NCBI GenBank assembly: GCA_051294375.1
Contig: CM119271.1
Coordinates: 12,335,235 to 12,399,234 of the forward strand
Source of the DNA: Paraspadella gotoi
Lineage: Eukaryota; Chaetognatha
DNA length: 64,000 nucleotides
Reading direction: 5' to 3'
The translations under genes and the position numbers were made by a program. Positions 11,560 to 23,500 of the stretch are shown here, piece by piece; position 1 is the stretch's first letter, and every line of letters begins with the position of its first letter. Below the pieces are notes generated by a model, which was not told where the DNA came from, made no database searches, and saw only the letters and a list, made by a program, of their open reading frames with translations.

Positions 11560-12586
11560 GATGGAGACATCTTTCTTTTCTCTTTCAGGATGAATACCAA
11601 TAACAACAACAGTGAATTAGCGATCGAAGGATCCACGGATTTCTTCAATGATTTGGACGAAGGTGAACCTCAGTTGTCCTGACCTGACCTGACCCCGAGT
11701 TGAACTAACCCGGATCTCCTCCTCCTCCCTCCATTACTTTTCCTCTTCCTCCTCCTCTTCCTCCCCCTCCTCCTTCCTTCTCCTCTTCCTCCCCCTTCCT
11801 CCTCTCGTCCTTTTCCTCCTCCTCTTCCTCCCTCCATCGCTCACTTCTCCTCTTCCTCCTCCCCTCAGACCCCTTCCTCGTCCCCGAGAAGCGTCCGTCA
11901 TCCCCATCGCTCCTCGATCCGGATTCCGGCGCCGAGATTCCCGAGATTCCTGAACCGCTCGTCCTTCCGGCGAGGATTCTCGCGAAGGAAGAGAGTCCGT
12001 CGGCTGCTGCTGCCGCGACTGTCTCCGCTGCGGCTGTCGCGTCGGCGGCGGAGGCTGCGGCGGCAGAGACTCCTGCCTCGGCGACGAGCGTTTCGAACGG
12101 AGAAGGTGGGCTAAGTCAGGGACGGGTGAGGGGGGATTTACTGCGGATTGGCAGGTCCTGCGTTCCAGACCGTGTTTTGGGTCCTTTTTTGGGGCTCTTA
12201 GCAATTATTATTATTATCAAAATGCGATTATTTAATATCTATGCAAAAACTAAATGTGAACCCCGTTACGTATTGAATTGAAGTCGGCGTTAGAGTTAAA
12301 CTGGTTGAGACCCGCAAATATGGATGTATTAACATGTAAATGTAAAAAATAAATGAATCAATGAATGAGTGATTTAATCGATCTGTAATAAATAAATAAG
12401 TAAATCAAATCAATCAATCAATCGGTCATCTCTTATTTGTTCAGCTTCTTTCGTCAAGACTTGCGTCGGACTTTTCGAGCAACTGTCCAACATCGTTCTC
12501 TCCGAGTCGAAGCGGTCGTCGTCGTCGTCGTCGTCGTCTCGTCGAAGGAGCGCACCTCGGTGGAGGAAGAGAACGAGGGAACGGTC

Positions 12587-12667
<81 letters not shown>

Positions 12668-15357
12668 GCTAATATTAAATTTAATGATAAAGGAATAAAA
12701 ATGGGTTGCTTTGGAAAAAGAGAGACGACGACGACGACGACGACGACGACGACCATTTCTTTCCCGAATCCAGGACGAACTCGATGCCAAAGACTCGAGC
12801 TTCTCCGATCAAATTGTCGGTCAACCGAAGACCGACTTCGACTCTTGGATGTCGGCTCATCGAGTCGGCCTCGTAGAGATGGAGCCCGTCAAGCGGATCG
12901 CCCAGGTGAGTCCGTCTTGCGGCGGAGAGAAAGAATAAAGAATAAAGCTGAACTCTAACGATTATCAGGATTTGGCGCCGAAAATTTTAACCAATGACGA
13001 GGAAGAGGAGTCTGCCGCCGCCTCCGTCGGCTACATTCCTTGGTAAGTTTATTTCTTTTCAGTCGGTCAGTCTGTCGGTCGGTCGGTAGGTATGTCTGTC
13101 CATTGGTTTCTTATTCGTTAAAACTATTCATAACTTAATTTAATTCTTATTTAGTACGAAAGTGAGGTATCATGAGACCTTTAAGGTGCATAGTGCATAT
13201 TTAAATAAATTATAAATAAATTATAAAAAGAATGCAAGATCGAATGGCAATGAAAGAATTCTACTGTGGGCGCAACACCCTTGAATTACCGTTCTTGTTA
13301 TCTATATTTACTATTATTAATTATTAATTATTTTACCAAAAAAAAATCAAATAAATTTATAATTAACCTCTTCTTTTGATATCAGGGCTGTCTCGTCATT
13401 GTTCGACTTGATGGACGTCGACAACGACGACGACGACAACGACGGCGTCGACCTTCGCGATCACAATAACAACAATAACAACAACAACAATAACAACAAT
13501 AACAACAATATGAGCATTACTTTACCCGGGTATCGCGACCAAAGCCAATGGCACACGCGAGGCCACGATTATGCTTTTAACACCTCCAACAACGCCGACC
13601 CTCAGGCCCGGTTCAAGAATTTCGCCTCTGGAATGGGTGAGTAGAGGCCCGGTTCGAGCATTTCAACCTTAAGACTAGCAGCTAATAGGCCCGGTTCGAG
13701 CATTTAACCCTTAGACTAAGAGCAATCAGGCCTATCATGAGTTCAGGTCCCGTTATAGCATTTCGCTTCCGAGTTGTGTGAATGAAAGTTCATTAGGCCC
13801 GTTTTAAGCATTTCGGACTTAATAAGTTCATGGTTTATTAGCCAATTCTAATCTGTTTAAAGGCGTTTTGGATAATTGACAAAGTTTGAAAAGTGAAAAG
13901 AAAGTTTGCAATAAAGAGAGACTGTATTAATTCTAAATTGTAAACATAATAATTAATGTTAAACAAAATATTAACCATTTTCCACTGGTCGCCGTACTTT
14001 TAGACATGCCCCAATTTTATAATCCATAATCCAAACAGGCATGTACCAGCCCAGCGCCATCATGGCCTCCGCCGAGCGTCAACCTCCTTTCGAACGCTAC
14101 CAGAATCCCAAGACTCCGCAATGCAAGGTCGGGGGCGGGCCTGCCGGGGCGCCGGCGGCGGTGGAGGGCGGCGCTTGGTCCAGGCTGCCTGCTACGAGAG
14201 CCGGCGTTCCTTGGAGCGCGAAGAAGCAGAGGCAGCCGTGTCTCAAATCCATCAATCAAGAGCCTTACCAAGTGCTGCGGCCCAGCGGACACTGGGTACA
14301 CGGAACGCTGCAACAGCAGCCTTCGAACAAGCAGGTCGAGACTCCGCGGGAGGGGTGAAGCCTAAAGGAAGTGATTGATTGGACCGAGTACCGTCTCTCC
14401 GTTTATTCTTTAAATAGACTTGATCAAAAAACTGCGCATGAAACCTCATACGAAATTATTTCTCTTAAGTTCAAGCGTTATCTTTAGTAAGATTAGATTA
14501 GATTAGATTATATTATATTAGATTATCTTTAGTAAGATTAGATTTCTTAAGATTAGATCTCTTAAGTTCAATTGTTATCTTTAGATCATGAGATCATTAG
14601 ATTAGATTAGATTAGATCATTAATTCTTCTCCAGCTTTTTCTACTTTTCTACTCTCTCCTTTTTTCTCTCTTCATCTGTATTTACTCTCTCTCGTATTTA
14701 CGACTTACTCAGTCTTAAAAAAATACTTTTCCTTCCAAACTTACCTTTCGATCTCTCACCCACCGCGCAGGCGCAAGCGACTCGAGAAGATCCTTTCCCT
14801 CGCTACATACCCAAAGTACAGAAGTGCAGCGCTCGACCAGAATATCGAAAGAAGACGACCGACCAAGGAGTTGCGTCGTCGTGCAAGAGACCCGCGCCTA
14901 AGAAACGCCCGCTCATTGACATGAACAAGGTGACGAGGAGCAGAGAGAAGGAAGGGAGGCATGGCATGGATACGGTGGGCAACGAGCATGGCAGGGTTAA
15001 GGAATGGAGGGAAGGAAGGGACATGGACAATTGGACATGGATTAGGTTAGAATAAAGGCGACGGGTAAACTTAACTTTTGTTTAATATTAATTTAACTTG
15101 ATTACAAGCAAATTTGGTTGTGTTGTCTTTTTTTTTTAAACGTGAGTCTTTGACCCGAATTTGACTTTGACGATCTCGTTTCGTCTCCAGGTCCGTTGCA
15201 ACTGTCCAGGTCTTTACCCTCAACATCCTTCGCACGGACCTGGAAATTATTGGGACGAGGAAGACGACGACGAAGCGATTTTGGCGGGTGAGGACTCGGG
15301 AGGGTTGAAGACCGGTTCCAACGCGGTTGACTCGTACGGACAGCGTTAGGTTTTTAT

Positions 15358-15388
<31 letters not shown>

Positions 15389-17000
15389 CCCCCAAAGGGA
15401 TGTGCCAGGGCGACGACGAGACCGAGTGTGGGCAGGGAGTGGACACTATCTTCCCGCTGGAGGAATGGGCCGACGAGTGGGAGGACGGCATCACTAGCGG
15501 CGAATGTCTGAGAGGCAGATTGGCTCCCGGTAAGGATTCCATCGCCTATTGTTCATTTGTTTTTCAAGTTAATCTCTTTTTTTTTAAAACTTTTAATGTC
15601 TTTTACTTTCTATTTTGGTTTAGTTATATTCATTTAGACTTACATATTTTTTTTTTATGTTAAGGAACGTTGGAGCTCCGTCCTTGGGAAAACCCTTGTT
15701 TGGAGGAGCTTTTGAAGCGGAAAGCCAGGTTCGCTGCGGGCGCCGTTTTCGGGGGTGGGAAAACAAAAGACATAATAAAGTGAAACTAAAATTTAACTCT
15801 TTTAAATCAAAGGGGGAATGAACGATAACTATTATCTATAAATTTTAATTTTTTTAAAATTAAATTAATTTATTAATCTAATCGCCGTTTCCCCTAAACA
15901 GAATTCAAGATCTCCGTAACAAACGATGGAGCGCGTTGGACAAAGCCCGGAGCGAGGTGGCAAGGCTCAAGGCCGAGGCTGCTGCTCCCAAGGGAGAAGG
16001 TCAGCCGCCTGGGCCGTCGCCCGAGCAGGAACAGGCTGTCAGGGACGCTAAGGATGCTGAGCGAAAGGCCTTCAACGATTTCGGACAAAAGAGTTGGTCT
16101 TTGTGGGGCTGGTTCAGCCCGTCCAACTGGGCGACGGGGAGCGACGCTCAATATTCCAAGACGGTGAGAGGACATGACATGACATGACATGACATGAAAT
16201 GACATGACATGACATGACATGACATGAAATGACATGACATGACATGAAATGAAATGACATGACATGACATGAAATGACATGACCTGAAATGAAATGACAT
16301 GAAATGACATGACTTATGTCGTCCTATGTTCGTTTTGTTTTTCTGTTTTCTTTTGTTATTTGTTTTGTTTATGGTTAATATTTGTTAATATTTGTTTGTT
16401 GTTTTTCGAGAAGTTTTTTTTCATTCGGACAAAAAAAAAAAAAAAACGAAAGAAGGAAAATCTCATAACCTTTTTAATCCTGGTACAATTTCAATTTCAA
16501 TCACATTTATTAAGATTGTCTTGGTCTTTGTCATCCCGATTTCACCGGTACCAGTCGTTTTTAAATAAATCGCTATGAAGCTTTTATCTGACTTAACCAC
16601 TACTAATATCGCCGCAACTGTCACCTTCAATCACCCTGCATCTCCTCGCATCTCCCTGCATCTCCCAAGAACCGGGACAGCATGACCTGCACGGTGCGAA
16701 CCTCCTCGGGTGGAAACACCTGCACGCCCGATCAACGCAAATGCGCGTCGGATCAGTACGGCAGTCGCCAGGCCTGCGCCACAAACGCCTGCAGCAGTAA
16801 CAGCGCCACCGACTCCCGCTTCAGACGCAGCAGGATCGTCACCAGCAACAACAACAACAACGAGACGAGTTCGGCGGCGGCGGCGGCGTCGGCGTCGCTG
16901 GTGGCGACGGGAAAGTGCTAAAGAGGCGGGCCGACTCGGCGCAGTCGCTTCCAAGGTGAGTGAGACAAGGAATGAAAGGTCACCGGTTCGAGCCACGGTA

Positions 17001-17061
<61 letters not shown>

Positions 17062-17274
17062 CTTCTCCTCCTCCTTTCTCTTCTCTCTCTCAGTCGCCCT
17101 CGTCGCCCGGAAGATCTCAATGACTACGAATGGGATAAAAGCGAAGATTCGATCGAAGAATTATAACCGACGAATTCTGGTAAAGAACCGACGATCGAGC
17201 ATCGAGGAGACAAAGAGAAGGATACAGCGATTGCAGATGGAACAGAACAGAAAAGAGAGGATGAGGAAGGTGAG

Positions 17275-17327
<53 letters not shown>

Positions 17328-17736
17328 CAGCGATCAGTTTCTTATTTTCTTGATTCCTCCTAGTTTCGTTTTGCTTTTTCATGATGAGAGAGAGATGGGA
17401 GTAGGTTTGATATTAGAAAAGTGAATTCTCATCGTCAACTACATCCAGGAGAGAGAAGAGAAGGAAGAGCAGCTTCGCCGCGGCGGCGGCGGCGGCGGCG
17501 GCGGCGTCTTCTCCTCCGTCTACGGATTCTTTTCCGGCGGCGGCAGCGGCAGAAGCAACAGCAACAGCACCGGCAGCGGCAACTCCGCAGCCAACAGCAA
17601 TCACAACAACCGCAGCGAAGACGAAGACGACGAAGGCGACATCTTAAGTCAACGTCTCTGCCTCATTGAATCGGAAGACGCCCTCTACAACGACAACAAC
17701 AACGCCGCCAACAGGCAAAAGCTGAAAACAAGCTAA
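11473..17736 (+). CDS. Large multi-exon gene of low-complexity, Trp/Ala/Asp-rich protein, family unknown
   Basis: A 5' UTR exon (11473-11503) precedes the ATG at 11590. Predicted coding exons: 11590-11662, 11869-12105, 12445-12583, 12774-12905, 12969-13042, 13386-13636, 14039-14127, 14184-14354, 14771-14929, 15191-15287, 15398-15529, 15665-15728, 15902-16163, 16670-16955, 17094 or 17114-17269 and 17449-17736 (TAA). Phases fit at most junctions. Recognisable parts are MNTNNNNSELA at the start, a poly-Asn run after MDVDND, a charged helix (LDKARSEVARLKAEAAA) followed by SWSLWGWFSPSNW, a Cys-containing exon (CTPDQRKCASDQ) and a poly-Gly C-terminal exon. Frame problems: the exon at 12445 changes its best frame inside a (TCG)n run; a TAA at 16919-16921 interrupts the frame that enters the exon at 16670. 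These could be alternative splicing, sequence error or decay. The ends of the gene and its function are inferred only. Confidence 0.5.
12596..12664. repeat. (GA)n microsatellite directly after a donor
   Basis: A GA run of about 70 bases starting within 15 bases of the predicted donor at 12584. Confidence 0.95.
13060..13300 (+). repeat. Dispersed repeat family A, copy 2
   Basis: Shares CAGTCGGTCAGTCTGTC, the GGTC-rich block, CATAACTT and the tail CAACACCCTTGAATTACCGTTCTTG with copies at 2570 and 51290. It lies in an intron of the gene at 11473-17736. Confidence 0.55.
16164..16312. repeat. (GACAT)n pentanucleotide array
   Basis: About thirty GACAT/GAAAT units begin at the exon donor GTGAGAGGACATGACAT and fill the start of the intron. 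Confidence 0.95.
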
Positions 17737-17906
17737 TCTTATCAATCCAAAAAAAAATGCATTGATCGGTCGATCAATCAATCAGTCGACGAACTAATTA
17801 TTTACTTGATCGATCGATTAATGGGATTAATCAATTAATAAGATTATTCAATTCAATCGACCAATCACCGAATCAATCAATCAACCATTCACATATCCCC
17901 CACCAG

Positions 17907-19788
17907 ATGCTTCCGCCCCTGCCCTCCTTGTCCCCAAGAGGAGTGTCCCCCGCCTCCCTTCGAATGCCCCTGCAACGACATCAGTTGCCCCAAGAAACTC
18001 TCGCCGAACAAGAAGAACGTAAAGCCGTCGGACGTGTCCTTAGGCGTCGGCGACTTGGAAGTCTCCGTCAACGTGGGGGAAGATCTCAGCATAGAAGGTT
18101 CGAATGGGGCTTGTAGTCGTCGTCGTTATTGTCGTCGTTTTCGTCGTCGTCGTCGGCTAACACCGGTGGCGAATTTATTGGAAGTCGACGCAATGAAATG
18201 AATGTCGTACGACGTAATAAGTGGTTACGAAATGTCGGAGAAAATCTACTATCTATACAGTAAATGAGAATCGATTGCTTTAGATAGGATGAATTCTTAA
18301 CCGATCAATTTCATACGTAACGTTTTATTAATTACGACTAATGTTTAGTTATTTTTTAAACTATTTTTCGCTTCGGGAGAGAAAAAACGATCAGTCGATC
18401 CGGTTTTTTTTTTTTTTTTTGCTGGAAAAGTTAGTTTATTTTTTTACGAGTTCAGTTAAATAAGGGGGCAGCTCTTTATACGAAGAAACTATTTTGCTCG
18501 GAAAAAATAAAAATTAATACTAATTGAAGAAAGCTATAAGAGTGATGGAGTCCGAAGTCCGAATCGAATGAAACAAGTTTAAAATTGATTATCTTCAGTC
18601 AATACATTAATAGATAAATCTATCAATATATAAATCATTTAATCTTTCCCCGCCCCCAGGTATCGACGTGGGCGTTCGAAAGCCCCCGCCCGATCTTTCC
18701 ATGGGCTGCCCTTGCGGCGACGATGACTGCAAGAAAAAAGTCTGCAATCCTCCGCCGAAGCAATGGGGCATTTGCGAGATGCAATACGGTGAGTCGCCAA
18801 TGGCCCAATGGGTCGCCCTTGTGTCATTGTTGGTGACCGTTGATTTCTGGATTTAGAGCAAATGGCCGTCCAAGAGGCTTGCGGGGGCGAGTGCGAGCGG
18901 GACTTTTGTACGCCCGAGGACGAACCGACTCAATGTCCTTGTACGGACGGGAATTGTAAGAACAAAATCGGCGGAGACCGAGGATTTCGATTCGTTTATC
19001 CGCCAAACGATAAGATGAAGTACGATGAGGACGGATGTCCGAAGGAGACGCAGCTAGAGTGTTTCGTCACCCAAAACGGGGAGGTAATGTGGGAGAAAGA
19101 ATGATTAAAAGAGATACAGCTTGAGTATTTCGTCACCCAAAACGGGGAGGTAATAGGGAGAAAGAATGATTAAAAGAGATACAGCTTGAGTATTTCATAT
19201 TTTGGGGAAGTAATAGGGGGAAAAGGGCTGCACAAAAGATACAGCTTAAATATTACGTTGTGGAAGATAATTCGCCGATCCAAAATATAACCCAAAATAT
19301 AGAGATATGGCCGCTTTGATACAGAGAAAGAGAAAAAGGGTGCTTAAAAAAGATACAGCTCAAGTATTACGGCTTTCAAAATAAAAAGGTTTTAGGGGAA
19401 AGAACGAAAAGTGGCTTATAAAAAAGCACTTAAAAAGATATAGCTTTAGAATTACAGGGGAAAAGGGGGAGAACTGCTTAAAGGGGATACAGCTCAAAAC
19501 TGTGAGGTACGTTTAAAAAAAAGGTCCTTTTAAGGAGTGTTTCGCAACCCAAAATGGGAAGGTATCAGAATGGATAACCTCCCTTCATGCATTCTCTATT
19601 CCCCGTCAAACAGGAGCCACCTCAGGTGGTATGCAAACCCGTTGGTGGAGTGAAGCTCTTCTGCACCACCAAGGTAGTCCCGCCCTGCCCTTGTCCCGAG
19701 TTGGAGCGGATGGAGCTGGACTCTTGCGACTGCATGGGGAACGCGTGGGGCGAAGAGCTTGACGATGAGGTAGAGAGAGAGCAAAGAG

Positions 19789-19875
<87 letters not shown>

Positions 19876-20551
19876 AGAGAGAGAGAGAACGAAGAAATTT
19901 CAAATAATATAAAGCAAATAACATTAATAAACAATTAAATGATTGATCGAATGGATAAAGTAATATAAATAAAAAGATACAAGAATTGATTAAAAAATAA
20001 ATAAATAGATCAATTTATTGTTTCAATGCTTAAAAGGAGTTTCGTATGTATACCTTTTTCAAGTAATCACTGTAATGACTGAACAAATAAATAAAAGAAT
20101 GACTGAATAAATGAACGAATGAATGAACAAAGGAACAAATGAATGAATGAATGAGTGTATAAAACTCTTACCAACCTACTCAACCGAAACTTTAACGATA
20201 ACCTTCAACTTGACAACCGGTTTCCTCACAAACGGGTTTTTCGTCCTTCTCCCCTTTATCCAATTGTTTTTTTCTTTTTTCCAATAAATTTATTTGTCGC
20301 CTTTAAAAAAAAAAATAATGAAACTATGAAGTCCAACGCGAGCGGGAAAATCTTTCTGGGTCATTTTTGCCGCGATGTTCCCTTTTGGGACGACGAGGTT
20401 TCCTGGAAGACATGGAATCCCGATCTGACGCCATGTTTTCTCGACGTGGTCCCGGCATGGATTCCATGCATCTACCTTCTCTTCGCTTTGATGATTCGAA
20501 GGCCCAACATTTTTGGTTTCATTTCGAGAAAAAAGGAGAAACAGCGAACTA

Positions 20552-20591
<40 letters not shown>

Positions 20592-23500
20592 TATGAAACA
20601 CCAAAGACGGATAAACTCGGCCCAACTCTGTCTCTGTCTCGTTTTCGTCAGTATCGTCGTAACGAAATTGATTTTGCGCGTCACGATGGCTCTTTCCTCG
20701 TCGTCGTCGTCGTCGTCGTCGTCTCACCGATTTTCCCGCCATTTCTCTTTCTCCGTCGCTTTCGTCGTTGACGAGACGATCGCGTTGACTTCATCCATCT
20801 TGGCGACGATGTTGGCCGACGCCCAGCGCCGCCACGCCCACTACGCTACTTCCGCCACCTCTCTCACGTTTTGGACGCTCGTCTTTTGTCTTCATTTGTT
20901 ACGAGTTCAACATCACGCGAGGAACGATGAAGGTGAAACTCACGGTCCTCGTGAGTTGAGTGATTCGTTGGCCTTCGGTGATTATTTTTCGGCCGTCGTC
21001 TCTTTGGCTCTGATTCTCACCAACTGTTTGAGAAGCGTCGGTCTTAAAGGGAGCGACTACGACCGAGCCTGCGCCTTTTCGAGATGGACATTTTTCTGGA
21101 TCGTTCCGACTTTGATGAAAGGAGCGAAAGAGGATCTGGACATGTCCGATTTGGACCCTTTGCCGGACGAATACGCGACGAAGACTCTGTTGAAGAATTA
21201 CGAGAAGAGGTCAAGGTCGAGTGGGGAGATTGGGAGAAATTCATCGTCCCCTGTTTTAAGTCTGATTCGATGTTACCAAATGGAATTGATATTACTTTGC
21301 GCCGTGAGAATCTTTTACACTTTGATTCAATTGATAAAACCTTTGAGTCTCGGTTGGATCATCGATCGACTTTCGAATCGAGATGGAAAAATCCATGACG
21401 ACGACCAATGGAAAATTTCTTTTTTCTTTTTTATTATTTTTTTCCTTTCGATCCTCGAATGTTTCTTCGCTTGGAATTTCTGGTGGTTCATGAATTTTCT
21501 CGCCGTCAAAGTTCAGAATTCGGCGATGATTCTAGTGTTTAGGAAGAGTCTGAGCCTCGATCCCGTCGTGCGCATGCGCTTTACGACCGGGGAAATTGTC
21601 AACTTGATGAGCGTCGACGCGAGGAAATTCTTTACGGGACTGGAAATGCTCGTCGCCGGATTAGTTTATCCTCTGAAATTGATTTTGGTCACCTGGCTTC
21701 TTTACAACCAACTAGGCGCGGCCATCTTCGCCGGTTACGCCGTCTTGATCTTTTGTCTCCCTCTCACGATTTTGGCGGGAAAGAGGATCGTGGGACTTCG
21801 ACGGGAAAACATGATCGTGAAAGACGAAAGAGTCAAGTTGTTGAAGGAACTTTTGTGCGGGATTAAAGTCGTCAAATTCAACGCTTGGGAAAAGTTATTC
21901 GTGGATAAAGTATCGAAAATTCGCGAGAAAGAATTGGAATCTTTGAAACGAGTTTCTTATTGGAAAGCGGCGTTGGAATTTAATTATCGAGCGGCGCCTT
22001 CGTTGGTCAACGTCGTCGCCTTTCTCTTTTTCGTTTTATCCTCGAAGGATAATTTATTGACGCCTAAAAAGGCTTTCGTTTCTCTAGTTCTTTTCGATTT
22101 ATTTCTCGTTCTCATGTGGGGAATTCCTGAGGCGATTTATCAAAACGCTTCGATGTGGATCGCGGGTGGGAGGATCGACGCGTTTTTGAAAGAGGAAGAT
22201 AGAGAGAGAGACGATTATGAGTGTATGGATAGAGATGCGACGGTGAGGATCGAGAAGGCGAGCTTTTCTTGGAACGACAACGACGATAAGATTTGCCTTT
22301 GGGACGTCAGCCTCGATTTAAAACGTGGCGAATCGTTGGCCGTCATCGGCCCCGTGGGTTCGGGAAAATCCACGCTGCTCCTCGCTCTGTTGAGAGAAGT
22401 GAACAAAATTGGAGGACGAATTAATGTGACGAAAAACGTTGCCTACGTCCCTCAGCGACCCTGGATCCAAAACTGTAGCGTTAAAGACAACGTTTTATTC
22501 GGAAAAGACATGGATCCTAAACTGTATCGCGAGGCGTTGAGAGCCTGCGCTCTGGAGCGAGATCTTACGGTCTTTCCGGCCGGAGACGAAACTGAGATCG
22601 GAGAAAGAGGAGTAAATCTCTCTGGCGGACAAAAGATGAGAATATCTTTGGCCAGAGCGATTTACGCCGACGCCGAGTTGTATCTTCTGGACGATCCGCT
22701 CGCCTCGGTGGATCGAAGCGTCGCCGACCACATCTTCGAGAACGTCTTGTCTTTGAGGGGAATGTTGAGAGGGAAGAGTCGCATTCTGGTCACGAACGAT
22801 GCGTCGCGCTTGGTCGATGTGGACAAGCTTTTGTGCTTGCAAGATGGGAGAGTCGTTCGATGCGGAAACGCGAAAGAGTTGATGAGTGAAAATCCGGAAT
22901 TTTCAGCCAAGGATAAAATATTAAATGTGAAGGATAAAGTTGATAAAAAGAGTTTGAACACGAAAGACAAACGATGTTATTCTTCGTTTCAATCGGGAAA
23001 ATTGATCGCCAATGAAACTCCGATTCGTGGCGTCGTTTCGATGGACGTTTTCGTCACTTATTTTAAGAAATTCGGCGGTGGAATGACCCTGGGCTTTGCC
23101 CTTACCTTTTGCGTCAGGCAATTTTTGGAATCATCCGCGAGCGTGAAGCTTTCCCATTGGGTAGACGAATTGACCAATGAGAGTGGAGGAAATATTTCTT
23201 CATCTTTTACAGTCTACGAAAGAAACCAAATCAACTTGATCGTTTACTCTCTTCTCCGTATAATTTCTCCGGCGTTTCTCGGCCTCGCCATGATCTTTCA
23301 CACTCGCGGGGCCATCAACGCCGCACGTCGCCTTCAAGAAGATCTCCTCAAACGGGTCGTCGTTTATCCGATGTCCACCTTCGACACGGTGCCTCTGGGT
23401 CGCATCATGAATCGATTTTCGTCCGACGTGGAAGTCGTCGACTCGACTCTTCCGGAAAAGGTCTTTATCGTCGTGGAGAGCTTCGCGATTACGACCTTCG

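Noticed and set aside
14041-14358. Reading straight through from the exon at 14039 to a TGA at 14356
   Set aside because: The straight frame does not fit the next exon's phase, whereas removal of 14128-14183 does; kept as a low-confidence alternative.
20155-20325. Longer ABCC N-terminus of 57 extra residues
   Set aside because: This stretch is AT-rich with poly-Phe and poly-Lys and has no counterpart in ABCC proteins; the alignable N-terminus begins at the Met encoded at 20326.
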